Assembly: GCA_036971475.1 (NCBI GenBank)
Contig: JBAIZL010000002.1
Coordinates: forward strand, 52,382,229 to 52,446,228
DNA: 64,000 nucleotides
Source of the DNA: Prosapia bicincta
Lineage: Eukaryota; Arthropoda; Insecta; Hemiptera; Cercopidae
Direction: 5' to 3'
In this document: one piece after another, positions 39,991-51,510 of the stretch
How the letters are laid out: each line of letters begins with the position of its first letter
How positions within the stretch are numbered: the first letter of the stretch is position 1
Position numbers and translations under genes: made by a program
Notes under the pieces: generated by a model
Seen by the model: only the letters and a program-made list of their open reading frames with translations
Databases searched by the model: none
Told to the model about the DNA's origin: nothing

Positions 39991-42802
39991 TTAAAGATTT
40001 GTTTTCCTAATTCATAAATGTTCTCACATTTTCTTAAAAATAATTTATACATTGAAATACGTTAAATTTGTGTTCGTTTAAAATACAACAAAACCTTTTT
40101 TTGTGGCCGCCTGCATTGTATTGAAACCTCAATTTTACGAGATATTTCCAACCCATAGTGTTATAATATAAGTTTCATTTATTAATCTCTGATATTACTT
40201 CCTTAAAGACACTATTTTGCTATTTTAATTCACAAAATTAAAACAAATTTGTTTCTATTAAACAAAGTTGTACTAATTATAAACGGAAATGTTATACTAC
40301 CGGCTGTAGTGAATCATTCTCGTTGAACGCATTAAAATAAAACTGTGATGAAAAAACTGTAACAGAATACTTTACTACCCAAAATTTATCTAAATATACA
40401 ACTTATTCAAAATGTTAAAGTAATAGATTTCAATTGACATCACAATTATTTCCATTGACTTCAATAAAGTATTGGAACGTCATTCATTAAAATACCTTTT
40501 AAACGTTTAACCGTTATTGAAAAACCTTTCCCACCTAAATATTATTTGGTATCATTTGGTATTTATTTATTGTTAAATTTACATTAAGTTATTTATTGTT
40601 CTCTCTGAATAGCGGAAACCTCTAAAACAAAGGGTTACTTATTGAAGATGTTGTAATGTGGTTGTGTTGTATTGTAATTTATCGTTTACGAATTATATGA
40701 CATAGAAACCTTTCTAGCCTTTCAAACTATAGATCATAAATAAGTCCTTTAATAATGTTTGTTTAAAAATAGTATTAGTAGTTTAAAAGTTGCGAAGATT
40801 AGTTTTAAATATGGTATGAGATAATTTGTTCATGATAAAAAATAGCAGCTTACCTTTTAATTTATGTGTATGTATTTGAGGTGATATTTCCGAAAAAAAT
40901 AAATAGCGTTTATGGGTGTTTTCTTACAGTTTTTCTTCGAAAATTAAATACACAACAAAAACACATACATACAGGACAGTATGCAATTATGTATTTCTCT
41001 GTCCATTATCAAACTATTTAGTATTTAATTCTAATAATCAGTAGCTACATATTACTAAATTAACATGTAAAAAGCCATTATTCAGAAAATCTATTAAGAG
41101 TAACTGTGATAAATTTCAATAGTATTAAATGTTTTCTTTTAATTGTATTCAACTTTATATTTTTACAAAAGTTTTCACTTTGGAAAACCTTATACCTATT
41201 TAAAATGTTTTTCTGTATATTCAAATACTAGGTTTTCCCAAATGTTTTAGGTTGCATTTATATTTTAAAATGATTTCAAATATTTTAGTATTTACTGTGT
41301 AGTTTCTCTAACCGGAATATAAATGTCATTGAACTAAGAGTATAATTTATTGGACAACAGTTTATTTATGGGATAGGTAAATATTGCGTTAGGAAAGACC
41401 TTTTCTAAGAAATCTTTTTTTTTATTTATGTTTACATAATTCAAACGGAATAATGTTAGCAAAGTGAATGCAATTATTAGACAAGATAATCAAATGTTTA
41501 TTAACCTTTGTAAATTATATAAATATGAAACTATTTGATACCTAATTATAATAAAACGACGTAATTCCTACACAATGTCAAACGTAAAAATGAACATTTA
41601 TTTCTTATGTATTAGAAAAAGTAGTGTTGAAAGTGGTTCAATTTAATTGTTTTATTTTGTGTAGAGTAACTTATATTTTATAGCTTTGTATTTAAATCTA
41701 TTTAATTTAAAACATTAGCTTTAGTATACACATTACGTAAGACACTTTTTAATTTAGAGATGTAATTTCAATTCAAAAATATAGAAAATATATATTTAAA
41801 CCATATAAGATAGTAAATATATAACCGTATTGATTTGAATAATTTAAATTAAAATCAATTTTGTACATAAAGTAGACAAACTTATTATGGAGCAAGTTTT
41901 AAACCAAATATAAAATCTACAAGACACAGAAAGAAAATGAGTTCTGAAAACACAGTGAAACTGGTAATTAAAAACCCATTCCCTTTGTTGAGATAACTTT
42001 TATTAGAAGAGAAATGTTCAATATAAGAAGAAATGTTTTTAAAGGTGGATTGTATGTCTTACCAATACAAACCATGAGAATACAAAGAGATATAAAGATA
42101 CTATCACGGGACGAAATATATTAAATAATAATAAATAATATTTTTAGCTTTTTATAGGTATTAGGCTTCTATTTTAAAAAATCCATGGTCATCGGAAGGT
42201 TAATATTTTACCTTATTCATTTGAATTTGTTTTAAATGTATCACGTTACCCATGCAAGTAGTAAAAGGAAATTATAAAGAGCTATGTAGTTATGACATCT
42301 GACTATGTCTAAACGTTAAATATTACATCATATTTTCATAACAATTTGCAAAACTTTAAAAAAAATACTTATTTCAACCTACACGACTAGATATTATATT
42401 TATGTATTAGGTGAAACGTATTTTGTAGCCCATTGCACTTAAAATTTTAGCTACAAATTTAGGGATGTGAGTGAACAATATATTGACCATTTACGAAAGG
42501 TGTTTGCTAAGACATCTTACTGATTAGTGGTTCTTTTTTTGGCAAGTCAATGCACTTTTTTAAATTGTTATCAAAAAACCTTAAGGGATATATCAACAGT
42601 TGCAATAATGATATTTTATTATTAATCTAATTATTTTTTTTAAACTTAAAGTCAATATTCAATAATATAACAGCTAGTAAATTCTACAATTTGTTCTATA
42701 AATTTGCATTATTTAATTAAGAACTTTGTAATCATCCACAATGAATTTTAGAATTATGATTAGAAATTGATAACCCGCTGTTGCAATTTTATTTACATGT
42801 TG

Positions 42803-42805
<3 letters not shown>
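39991..42805. other. Long AT-rich non-coding stretch
   Basis: No gene, RNA gene or repeat family recognised. Confidence 0.5.

Positions 42806-42868
<63 letters not shown>
42806..42868. repeat. Compound (TA)n(TG)n microsatellite
   Basis: About 24 TA units then about eight TG units. Confidence 0.97.
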
Positions 42869-43425
42869 GCTATAGAAATGCAGAAATTATTGAAATTCAA
42901 AACTTTTAAGGAAAAATACAATCTAACCTTAGCACCTTTAAATAGGAGCTAAAATAGTAACTTTAAGTAAATGGAGTTGTGCGTATGAGGTTATTAGTTG
43001 AAAACCTTTCTTAATGTTAAGTGACTGTTTTTGTGACATGGAAATATGAAAATCGGTGAGCATAACTCTGAAACGTTCGTGTATTCAAATGTTCTTAACA
43101 AATATATATAAGTATTACCAATAATTTATTTTTTTTAAAAAACAAATAAATCCCCAAAACATATTTAGCAATGAAAACCTGGCACTTTGCAGCTTTGCTC
43201 TAAAGGCAAAGATACTGTTATGGCTCTGTTTACGGGCGCTCTCTTTTACCCTGACTAATAGTGTCTGAGTGCTTTATATGTTATAACCAAGCTCTTTATA
43301 TTATATTATTATAAAAATCAACTCTGCAAACTTAATCTGTTTTAACTTCTAATAACATACTTTATCGCTTGTATGTGGTTCTTCAACCACTCCCCAACCC
43401 TATTGAATTTCAGTTAGTGCTGTTT
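42869..43425. other. AT-rich spacer
   Basis: No gene recognised. GC content rises slightly toward the minisatellite. Confidence 0.5.
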
Positions 43426-45347
43426 CTATAGGTACCTTGAGCTATAAGTACCTTGAGCTATAAGTACCTTCAGCTATAAGTACCTTGAGCTATAAGTACC
43501 TTGAGCTATTTGTACCTTGAGCTATAAGTATCTTGAGCTATAAGTACCTATAGCTATAGGTACCTTGAGCTATAAGTACATGGAGCTATAAGGGCCTTGA
43601 GCTATAAGTACCTTGAGCTTTAAGTACCTTGAGCTATAGGTTCCTTGAGCTGTAAGTACCTTGAGTTATAAGTACCTTCAGCTATAGGTACCTTGAGCTA
43701 TAAGTACCTTGAGCTATAAGTACCTTGAACTATAAGTACCTTGAGCTATAAGCACCTTGAGCTATAGGTGCCTTGAGCTATAAGTACCTTTAGCTATAAG
43801 TACCTTGAGCTATTTGTACCTTGAGCTATAAGTACCTTGCGCTATAAGTACCTTGAGCTATAAGTACCTTGAGCTATAAGTACCTTGAACTATAAGTACC
43901 TTGAGCTATAAGTACCTAGGCTATAAGTACCTTGAGCTATAACTACCTTGAGCTATAAGTACCTTGAGCTATAAGTACCTTGAGCTGTTAGTACCGTGAG
44001 CTATAAGTACCTTGAGCTATAAGTACCTTGAACTATAAGTACCTTGAGCTATAAGTACCTTGAGCTATACGTACCTTGAGCTATAGTTACCTTGAGCTAT
44101 AAGTACCTTGAGCTATAAGTACCTTGAGCTATAAGTACCTTGAACTATAAGTACCTTGAGCTATAAGTACCTTGAGCTATAGGTACCTTGAGCTATAAGT
44201 ACCTTGAGCTATAAGTATCTTGAGCTATTTGTACCTTGAGCTATAAGTACCTTGAGCTATAAGTACCTTGAGCTGTAAGTACCTTGATCTGTAAGTACCT
44301 TGAGCTATAGGTACCTTGAGCTGTAAGTACCTTGAGCTATAAGTACCTTGAGCTATAAGTACCTTGAGCTATAAGTACCTTGAGCTATAAGTACCTTGAG
44401 CTATAAGTACCTTGAGCTATAGGTACCTTGAGCTATAAGTACCTTGAGCTATAAGTACCTTGAACTATAAGTACCTTGAGCTATAAGTACCTTGGGCTAT
44501 AGGTACCTTGAGCTATAAGTACCTTGAGCTATAAGTACCTTGAGATGTAAGTACCTTGCGCTATAAGTACCTTGAGCTATAAGTACCTTCAGCTATAGGT
44601 ACCTTGAGCTATAAGTACCTTGAGCTATAAGTACCTTGAACTATAAGTACCTTGAGCTATAAGCACCTTGAGCTATAGGTGCCTTGAGCTATAAGTACCT
44701 TTAGCTATAAGTACCTTGAGCTATTTGTACCTTGAGCTATAAGTACCTTGCGCTATAAGTACCTTGAGCTATAGGTACCTTAATCTATAAGTGCCTTGAG
44801 TTATAAGTACCTTGAGCTATATAAGTACCTTGAGCTATAGGTACCTTGAGCTGTAAGTACCTTGAGTTATAAGTACCTTGAGCTATAAGTACCTTGAAAT
44901 ATAAGTACCTTGATCTATAGGTACCTTGAGCTATAAGTACCTTGAGCTATTGGTACCTTGAGCTATAGTTACCTTAATCTATAAGTGCCTTGAGCTATAA
45001 GCACCTTGAGCTATATAAGTACCTTGAGCTATAAGGTACCTTGAGCTGTAAGTACCTTGAGTTATAAGTACCTTGAGCTACAAGTACCTTGAGCTATAAG
45101 TACCTTGATCTATAGGTACCTTGAGCTATAAGTACCTTGAGCTATTGGTACCTTGAGCTATAAGTACCTTGAGCTATAAGTACCTTGAGCTATAAGTACC
45201 TTGAGCTATAAGTATCTTGAGCTATAAGTACCTTGATCTATTAGTACCTTGAGCTATAAGTACCTTGAGCTATAAGTACCTTGAGCTATAAGTACCTTGG
45301 GCTATAAGTACCTTGAGCTATAAGTACCTTGAGCTATAAGTACCTTT
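43426..45347 (+). repeat. 16-bp minisatellite, about 120 copies
   Basis: The unit is TACCTTGAGCTATAAG, repeated for about 1.92 kb. Variants at fixed positions include AGG for AAG (making GGTACC), TTTG for TAAG, and AACTAT, GATCTAT or GCGCTAT for GAGCTAT. Some units have 1-4 bp indels (TATATAAG at about 44820 and 45013). Sixteen is not a multiple of three and stops occur in every frame, so it is not coding. Longer duplications inside the array are described in the findings. Confidence 0.98.
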
Positions 45348-45664
45348 GATATTGATCGACTAGTGTTGGAATGAGTCGATGATTTCCGCGAAAGCTCTTT
45401 CCTGTTCACTGATAAAATTGTTTTCTTTCGCGCTCAAAAGAAGGAATACTAGTCGTTGACAGCTAGGTTTAAAGAATGAGGCGAGTTGAAATCATCAGAT
45501 TGCTGACAGACAGATGAAAAAGTAGAAAGTCTGATAAGTAAGGCAAGTTCAATGCTTCAAGAGTACTCTCTGCATTAGAATGTGTAGCAGACATTCTACA
45601 ATGTCTTCTCAGTTCGTCATGAGTAGCTTCCTTCACTAATTGGTTTTACACAGCAATCCGCCCC
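45348..45664. other. Mixed-composition segment beside the minisatellite
   Basis: It contains a weak inverted pair: GATCGACTAGTG and CCGCGAAAG on the left, CTTTCGCG and TACTAGTCGTTG on the right (45356-45460). It is less AT-rich than most of the window. No gene recognised. Confidence 0.4.
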
Positions 45665-45856
45665 TCATCTAGGTTTGGTATAACGCCTTTGTAAAGCTTC
45701 ATAAGAGATCTGGTAGTTGTCGGGCGTGATAGGTGTTCTAGAAGGGACAGGTTCACCAGCAGCAAGCCCAATGCATTGGAGGTGGGTTTGCAGATAGTGG
45801 ATTAGTGTAGTAAATAAGAGGAGTACCACATTAAAAAAATTAGAGTATATTTTCAC
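45665..45856 (-). other. Small reverse frame with signal peptide-like start
   Basis: The 63-codon reverse frame starts MKIYSNFFNVVLLLFTTLIH, a short polar start and a hydrophobic core like a secretory signal. A non-repetitive polar part follows (PVPSRTPITPDNYQISYEAL) and it ends RRYTKPR-stop. No family is recognised and there is no supporting splice evidence. It may be a small secreted protein, an exon of a larger gene, or chance. Confidence 0.2.
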
Positions 45857-47315
45857 TATTTATTTTTAAATGCAATATAAATCTATAAATTTATTGATTA
45901 GGTTAAACAGATATATTGCTAAATAAACGTATGTTTTTAACGGGGTCAAATGGTATCCTTCCTATAACGTAATCTTTTATGTTTCCTATTGGTTTCAATG
46001 ATTAAAGCATGTAAACCGCATGAATAAAGGAAAACCTTGAACCACTAACAGAAATCAGTACATAGTTTTATGTAACACACTTTAACACTATTCGAATATA
46101 CTTAATCGTTTTGAAAGCTCGTTCATTTTAGAGTTACTGTAATGACAGTAGATTAATAAACTCGTGTAATTATCTCTTGTAAACTATCTATTAATTAATT
46201 ATCTCTAATGCTTTTGTGATTGATATTTGGAAATATTAAATCGTAGGTTTAATAAATAATTATGTACTGCATTTTTAAAATTGTCAATGATGAATATAAC
46301 TACACTCAAAAAAATAATTGAATTTTAAGCACACGTAATAATCGTTTGTAGTAATTATTTTCTCATTTCATGTTTCATTAATTTTTTGCACGGTATTGCC
46401 TTGTGTTGGTGGGATTTAAAGATAGAACCAGCAATAAACTATTACATTTTTCATATAGGAAGCTATAAAGTGGATTTTCACTATAAAATTAAAATTCTAA
46501 CACAGTAAAGAAAAACACAAAGCGTTCTAAAAAGTATAGAAAAAACCTCCCATTCTTCCTAGCAAAGATAAACATATATAAAACAAGGTGTTTGAGGTAG
46601 GTGTTAAAAAGAAAGTGGAAAAGTTTTGTGTTGCGTGAATTCTAAAAGATAATGGGAACTTTTTAGCAATATAAACTTCAAAGCCCAAGCTTGTCTAATT
46701 AAAAGTGGGTTTCTAATTTTCGTATATTCTTTAGTGGAGTTGTACCTAACATAGTTTAATCTAAATAATTTTGCAACAAATACACATTATCTATTCAACT
46801 GAAAATCATATAACAAGTAATTGTAGTTGAAAACATAGATTTTTTTCTGAGTGGGTTCTTTTTATTTGCAAAATGTGAGTGTATATAAAAATTAATAATA
46901 ATATCGTTTTTTCCCACTTGTATTAGAAATACGTAAATGTAGCGTTATTCAACACTTTAACTACGGAAACTAAAACCTCATTTTATGAAAGAAATAATTC
47001 ACATCTAATACAATTTTACCAGAAGTAAAATATATTTTGGATTTAAAATTTATTTTTAATGAACTATTTTTTTCCATTTCCATTTATCTTTTTAAACCCT
47101 TAAACAACACCAACAAATATATACAAAATCCTTGGACTAATCTAAATATTTTATTTTAATTGTACAAATACATATAATCCTAAATTTTTTTAAAATTTGC
47201 TTTGTACATTGTATAGTAAATATGATATTATATTTGAACAAGACTTTTTCATACTGTCTAAAGAAGTGAATGCATAGAAAAGGTTCACCGTTTGTGATAA
47301 TACAGTTGCACGCCT
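45857..47315. other. AT-rich spacer
   Basis: No gene or repeat family recognised. Confidence 0.5.
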
Positions 47316-47582
47316 TGAGGAAATAAAATGTTTATTCCGCCACTCAATACTACATCATAGCGATGCCAATCTGAGAGTGGGATTCGCCCGACTATTTGTG
47401 GCAGCAATAACTGTTTGTTCCTATGGCAATATCTGTCATGAATATCTGTAAGAACGACCGTAGCGACTCTATAACTATACTAAAGGGAAGTAGTGTTTGG
47501 ATGAGGCTCTTTGTCCTGTAAATTGCGAGTAGGTTCACTACATTTTATTTGGTGACTCTAATTGCTCGTTATACAGATAAGG
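47316..47582 (+). repeat. Dispersed repeat, copy 1 of 2
   Basis: It shares ordered blocks with 55104-55372: GAGAGTGGG/AGGGTGGGG, CCGACTATTTG/CCGACAATTTG, GCAGCAATAACTGT, CTAAAGGGAAgTAGTGTT, and ACAGATAAG near the end. The overall identity is moderate with indels, so it is an old family. No coding frame. Confidence 0.7.
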
Positions 47583-47686
47583 AAGGTGAGCACCTGCTGA
47601 CATATGTATCGGAAAACTGAATTGAAATTCTTTATATTTTATAACTCCTTAATTCCCTTACGAATTTACAAATTTGCCATTTAAAA

Positions 47687-47757
47687 ATGTTACAATTTAG
47701 AAATACAATTCTCAGAGCTTTTCATCAACCTGTAACGCTTCGGCCCTTTTTTCTGGG
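47687..47757 (+). CDS. Candidate first coding exon (mitochondrial presequence-like)
   Basis: ATG with A at -3 opens 23 codons beginning MLQFRNTILRAFHQPVTLRP and continuing FFL, then a consensus donor (GG|GTAAGT) in phase 2. The peptide has three arginines, no acidic residue and a hydrophobic/basic alternation, like an N-terminal mitochondrial targeting peptide. If not spliced, the frame stops at the TAA inside the donor. No second exon was identified, so it remains a candidate; a chance ATG-plus-donor pair is a real alternative. Confidence 0.3.
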
Positions 47758-50454
47758 GTAAGTTTTCTCTTTATTTGAAATGTGTTATCGCTTATTACCA
47801 AAATATTTAATTTTACTTACCAGGGCTCAAGTTTTACGCCACAGGTCAGGCAAATTACTGTCTGTCTGGGACGTTCTTCCTATCTTGAAGCTATAACTAG
47901 GTTACTTGGGAAATAACGATTGAATGTTTTAAAATACAATATTAAAAAATTCAATTTAGCAGAGTCGCGCAATTTATGTAACGGCTATTAATGTTGTTGG
48001 CTTTAATTCTCATGAGTTAAAGCTGATTTTAAATATTGCAGTTTATAGTTACATATTTAGAAGATGACCTGCAAAGTCTTATCAAATTGAGATGCAAAGG
48101 ATGTGTGTGCTCGTTAAATAATTGCTCTCTTAAATCTTCAATTAAAACAAATCAAACATATTTTATTTAGCAAAAAACATTATAAAATTACAAACCAAAA
48201 TACATATTTCTGAAACATTGCGTTAGTTACTGATTTGTGAACATTTAACAATTTACTTATTTATGAGGAAATTTACATATTAATAAATCAATGGCTGAAA
48301 TGACTCTGTTTTCAAGTTCGCTTGGTTGCTCTTTCCATAATTAATTCTTACAACTTAAACTGAAAACAACAAGGTGTAGCCTCGCATCCCTCTATTGGAA
48401 AAATCCTCACAATATTCGCTCGGTCATGATTTTAAAAAATGCTTCAGTAGCTCAGCGTTCCATCATCGTTCTTGGCGACGTGCGCTGTCTTCTATATTCT
48501 GATTACAAGAAATTACATGAAATTACGTAAGTGATGACTATTACATTAAAAATAAAAAAAAAAAACATTCCCTCGCTCCTCGCACTACAAGACATGCGTG
48601 GTTACGAGAGAGTTCAATTATCGGTAGCAAGCAAGCGTCCTAATTACGATCTACGCGCATACTTTAATATTAGTTCCAAACTATTCCAACAGATGCCACT
48701 ACCAACCAAAGATTTGTTTATTTCTAAAAAATCACAATTTGTTGATCTAGTTCTATTATTGTTACATTTTTTAATACATTCTCGTTTATTTTCTGAAATT
48801 TTCTTTTTTTAATGTAACACCATCTAAAATGTGTTACAAACCTTCAAGGCCTAGACAACCAGTTCAGTGACATACAACTCTCATCGTGCTTAGATACTCT
48901 TGATACCCATATTGCTTGAAAAATACTGCTGTTTTGAAAAGTTTGTAATAAGAAAAAGGGATTAATCATTCATATATACATATGTGTGTTTGTGCGTGCG
49001 TGGATGTGTGTATGTGTGAGTGCGCGCAACGCGAACACGCGTGTAGGTGTATAAAATGAAATAATCGGCATTTTGTAATCAAGAATATTTTTAAAAACTT
49101 TTATCCCACGCTCTTCATTATTCAATATAATGAAAGTAACAAGTGCTTAATTTACCGAAATATTTAAATCAAGACTGACCAAAATTCTAAGGGTATGTGT
49201 GCTGGATCTATCGAGCATATTGTTAGTGAACATTCATGGAACGACAACATTCCCGATCAAGCATCCAGGAATAATATTTGAAATACACTAAATTTACATT
49301 TTGTTTATTTATAAACTCTAAATACACAATAAAAATAAATAAATAATAATAACGTATACAGTACAAAACGTCGTTGCTATTTACATCTTTATCACTAAAA
49401 ATAACACTCAAAACATTAATTTATTGAAATAATATAACATTAAGTCATATTCTTTATACAACAAATGAATGAACCATTTAAATATTTTAACAGGAAATTT
49501 TATTTACTACAATTTAAACACTTGTAATAATAAGCTACGAAAGATGCATTATCAAGAAGAGTATTTTCTCAGCTTATATCCTAACATAGTAAGAATTGAA
49601 ATCTTGTGATATTTGTATGTCTAAAACCTATTATATTGAATGAATATTCAATATATTAAAAATAAACAACGGGACGTTAATTTCGAAATGGATAGGATTT
49701 CATGAAATTATAATTAAACGTATTAATATAAAGGCTTCTATGTTATCCTTTCATTAAAATTTCTTTAGGAATCTTAACATTTCCGACGTACATTCTCTTA
49801 AGAAATTTCAGTCGAATTACGTTCCCCGAACTAAGCCTAAATGAGCATGAAGGTATGCCCAAAACAATTATATATAAACAACGGAACTAAAACTCTCTTC
49901 CTAGCTGTTCAGTTCTCACATTCCTAGAATACGTTGTCTACAATATCAAGCCACAGTAAAATAGTTCTACTTGTCACGTTTATTCCTTATTGTATTGTAG
50001 CGACTGCGTTTCTAAATTAACTTGGCGTTCCGACATTCCCAATTTGGTTCTCTTATAATTAATTGTATGAAGCAAGAGGAGTTTCGAATTTATGTAACTG
50101 TAAATAGATTTCAAATTTATTTTGGCAGGTTTTTGGACCATTATAATTTAAAACTTTTATATAACTATTTTGATATAAAAAATACTTATTCTGTATGCAG
50201 CTTCTTAGTTTATAAAATAAAACTTGCTCAGTGAGGCTTCTTAAAAATTGTGTATATTAACAAAGACAAAATCTTGAAAAAACTTGTTTTTAAAATTTTT
50301 CTACTAGTGTATGCTGTTAATTAGAATTAAACCATATTTTGAAATGATTTTATTTATTTAAGGGAATGTTTTTAAATATTATTTTTAAAAACTGAGTTCA
50401 TAAAGGATACATTTCTATGAAAAGAAAGTATCGTCCTTCAAGGTTATCATATGT
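47758..50454. other. AT-rich spacer with a TG-rich patch
   Basis: An impure TG/GCGTG-rich patch lies at about 48980-49030. The 93-residue frame at 48531-48812 ends in a hydrophobic AT-driven stretch and has no recognised domain. No gene called. Confidence 0.45.
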
Positions 50455-50632
<178 letters not shown>

Positions 50633-51411
50633 GTGTGGTGTTATAACATAAAACATCCTCACAATACTCTTCTTTTATGTTAAGAATTAGAATTATGTAA
50701 ATTATAAATAATTTTGTTATAATTCATATTAAGAATGTCTTTCAAATAGTTTATGTTGGGCTCCAATCTCTATTTCAAACAAATTAAAATTGAATAAAGA
50801 ATTTTGGATTGCCCAATAACAATAACGCAATGAATCTAATCTCAATTTTACTTCTTTTATTAGACGTTTACTACTAATTTACGTGAAATACTTTTATAAA
50901 TTTGCCAGATAGATTCAACGGCCACACAACCACTAGAACGCTTTAAAATTTAACAATCTTCAATGCTGCTGTATCCTTTGGCTCCCAGGCTTGGACTCAT
51001 CTTCCTCTGCCCAAAACTGCAAACCTCCTACATCCTATCAACTCCCTCGACCCAATCGTCATCTTCGACGTCTAAAACCTAACTCCCTTTTCGATTCTCA
51101 GGTCCTGTATCCCCTTCATCGATTCCATGTTTTGCATTGCATTATCCTTTGCACGCGTTCAATTTGGATAATTACAAGGATTTCCGTTCACCAAAGGCTA
51201 CTTTCAGACTCTGGCTTTATGCCCAATCTACCTGCTATCCCGTCTATTGTTCCCTTCCCAGTTTAGAACTTTCTATACATTTGAAAAACCCTTTTATCTT
51301 TTCAACTAAGGGTATTTCTTAACACAGCAAGCTCGGCCTATTGATTTACTAATATCTAACAATTCTTTTCAATAAATCTTACCATTAAGGTATGAGGACA
51401 TCTTTAATAGA
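50633..51411. other. Spacer with a pyrimidine-rich segment
   Basis: 50980-51320 is C/T-rich on the plus strand. Two overlapping frames of 91 and 61 residues there are Ser/Pro/Leu/His-rich and look like composition artefacts. Confidence 0.45.

Positions 51412-51450
<39 letters not shown>
51412..51450. repeat. (TA)n microsatellite
   Basis: About 19 TA units. Confidence 0.97.
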
Positions 51451-51453
<3 letters not shown>

Positions 51454-51474
51454 GGTGCGAAAAATCGCAGTTCT

Positions 51475-51510
51475 GACGTTTCGATGGGATCTCATCTAGT
51501 ATTGACGGGG
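51475..51510 (-). repeat. Hairpin motif copy (GATG/CATC, GAAACG)
   Basis: On the minus strand CTAGATGAGATCCCATCGAAACG gives GATG-AGATCC-CATC directly before GAAACG, in three blocks as in the other copies. It lies about 25 bp from the end of a (TA)n tract. Confidence 0.55.

Noticed and set aside
43426..45347. Repetitive protein-coding gene
   Set aside because: The 16-bp unit is not a multiple of three and stops occur in all frames.
45630..45670. Insulin A-chain-like CCVKP after RRYTKPR on the reverse strand
   Set aside because: An in-frame stop separates the two, the later cysteines do not have A-chain spacing, and no B chain was found. Judged a coincidence.
48531..48812. 93-residue plus frame
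   Set aside because: The C-terminal third is AT-driven hydrophobic sequence; no domain, no splice signals of note.
50991..51322. Overlapping plus frames of 91 and 61 residues
   Set aside because: Pyrimidine-rich composition without stops explains them; no domain and no preference for one frame.
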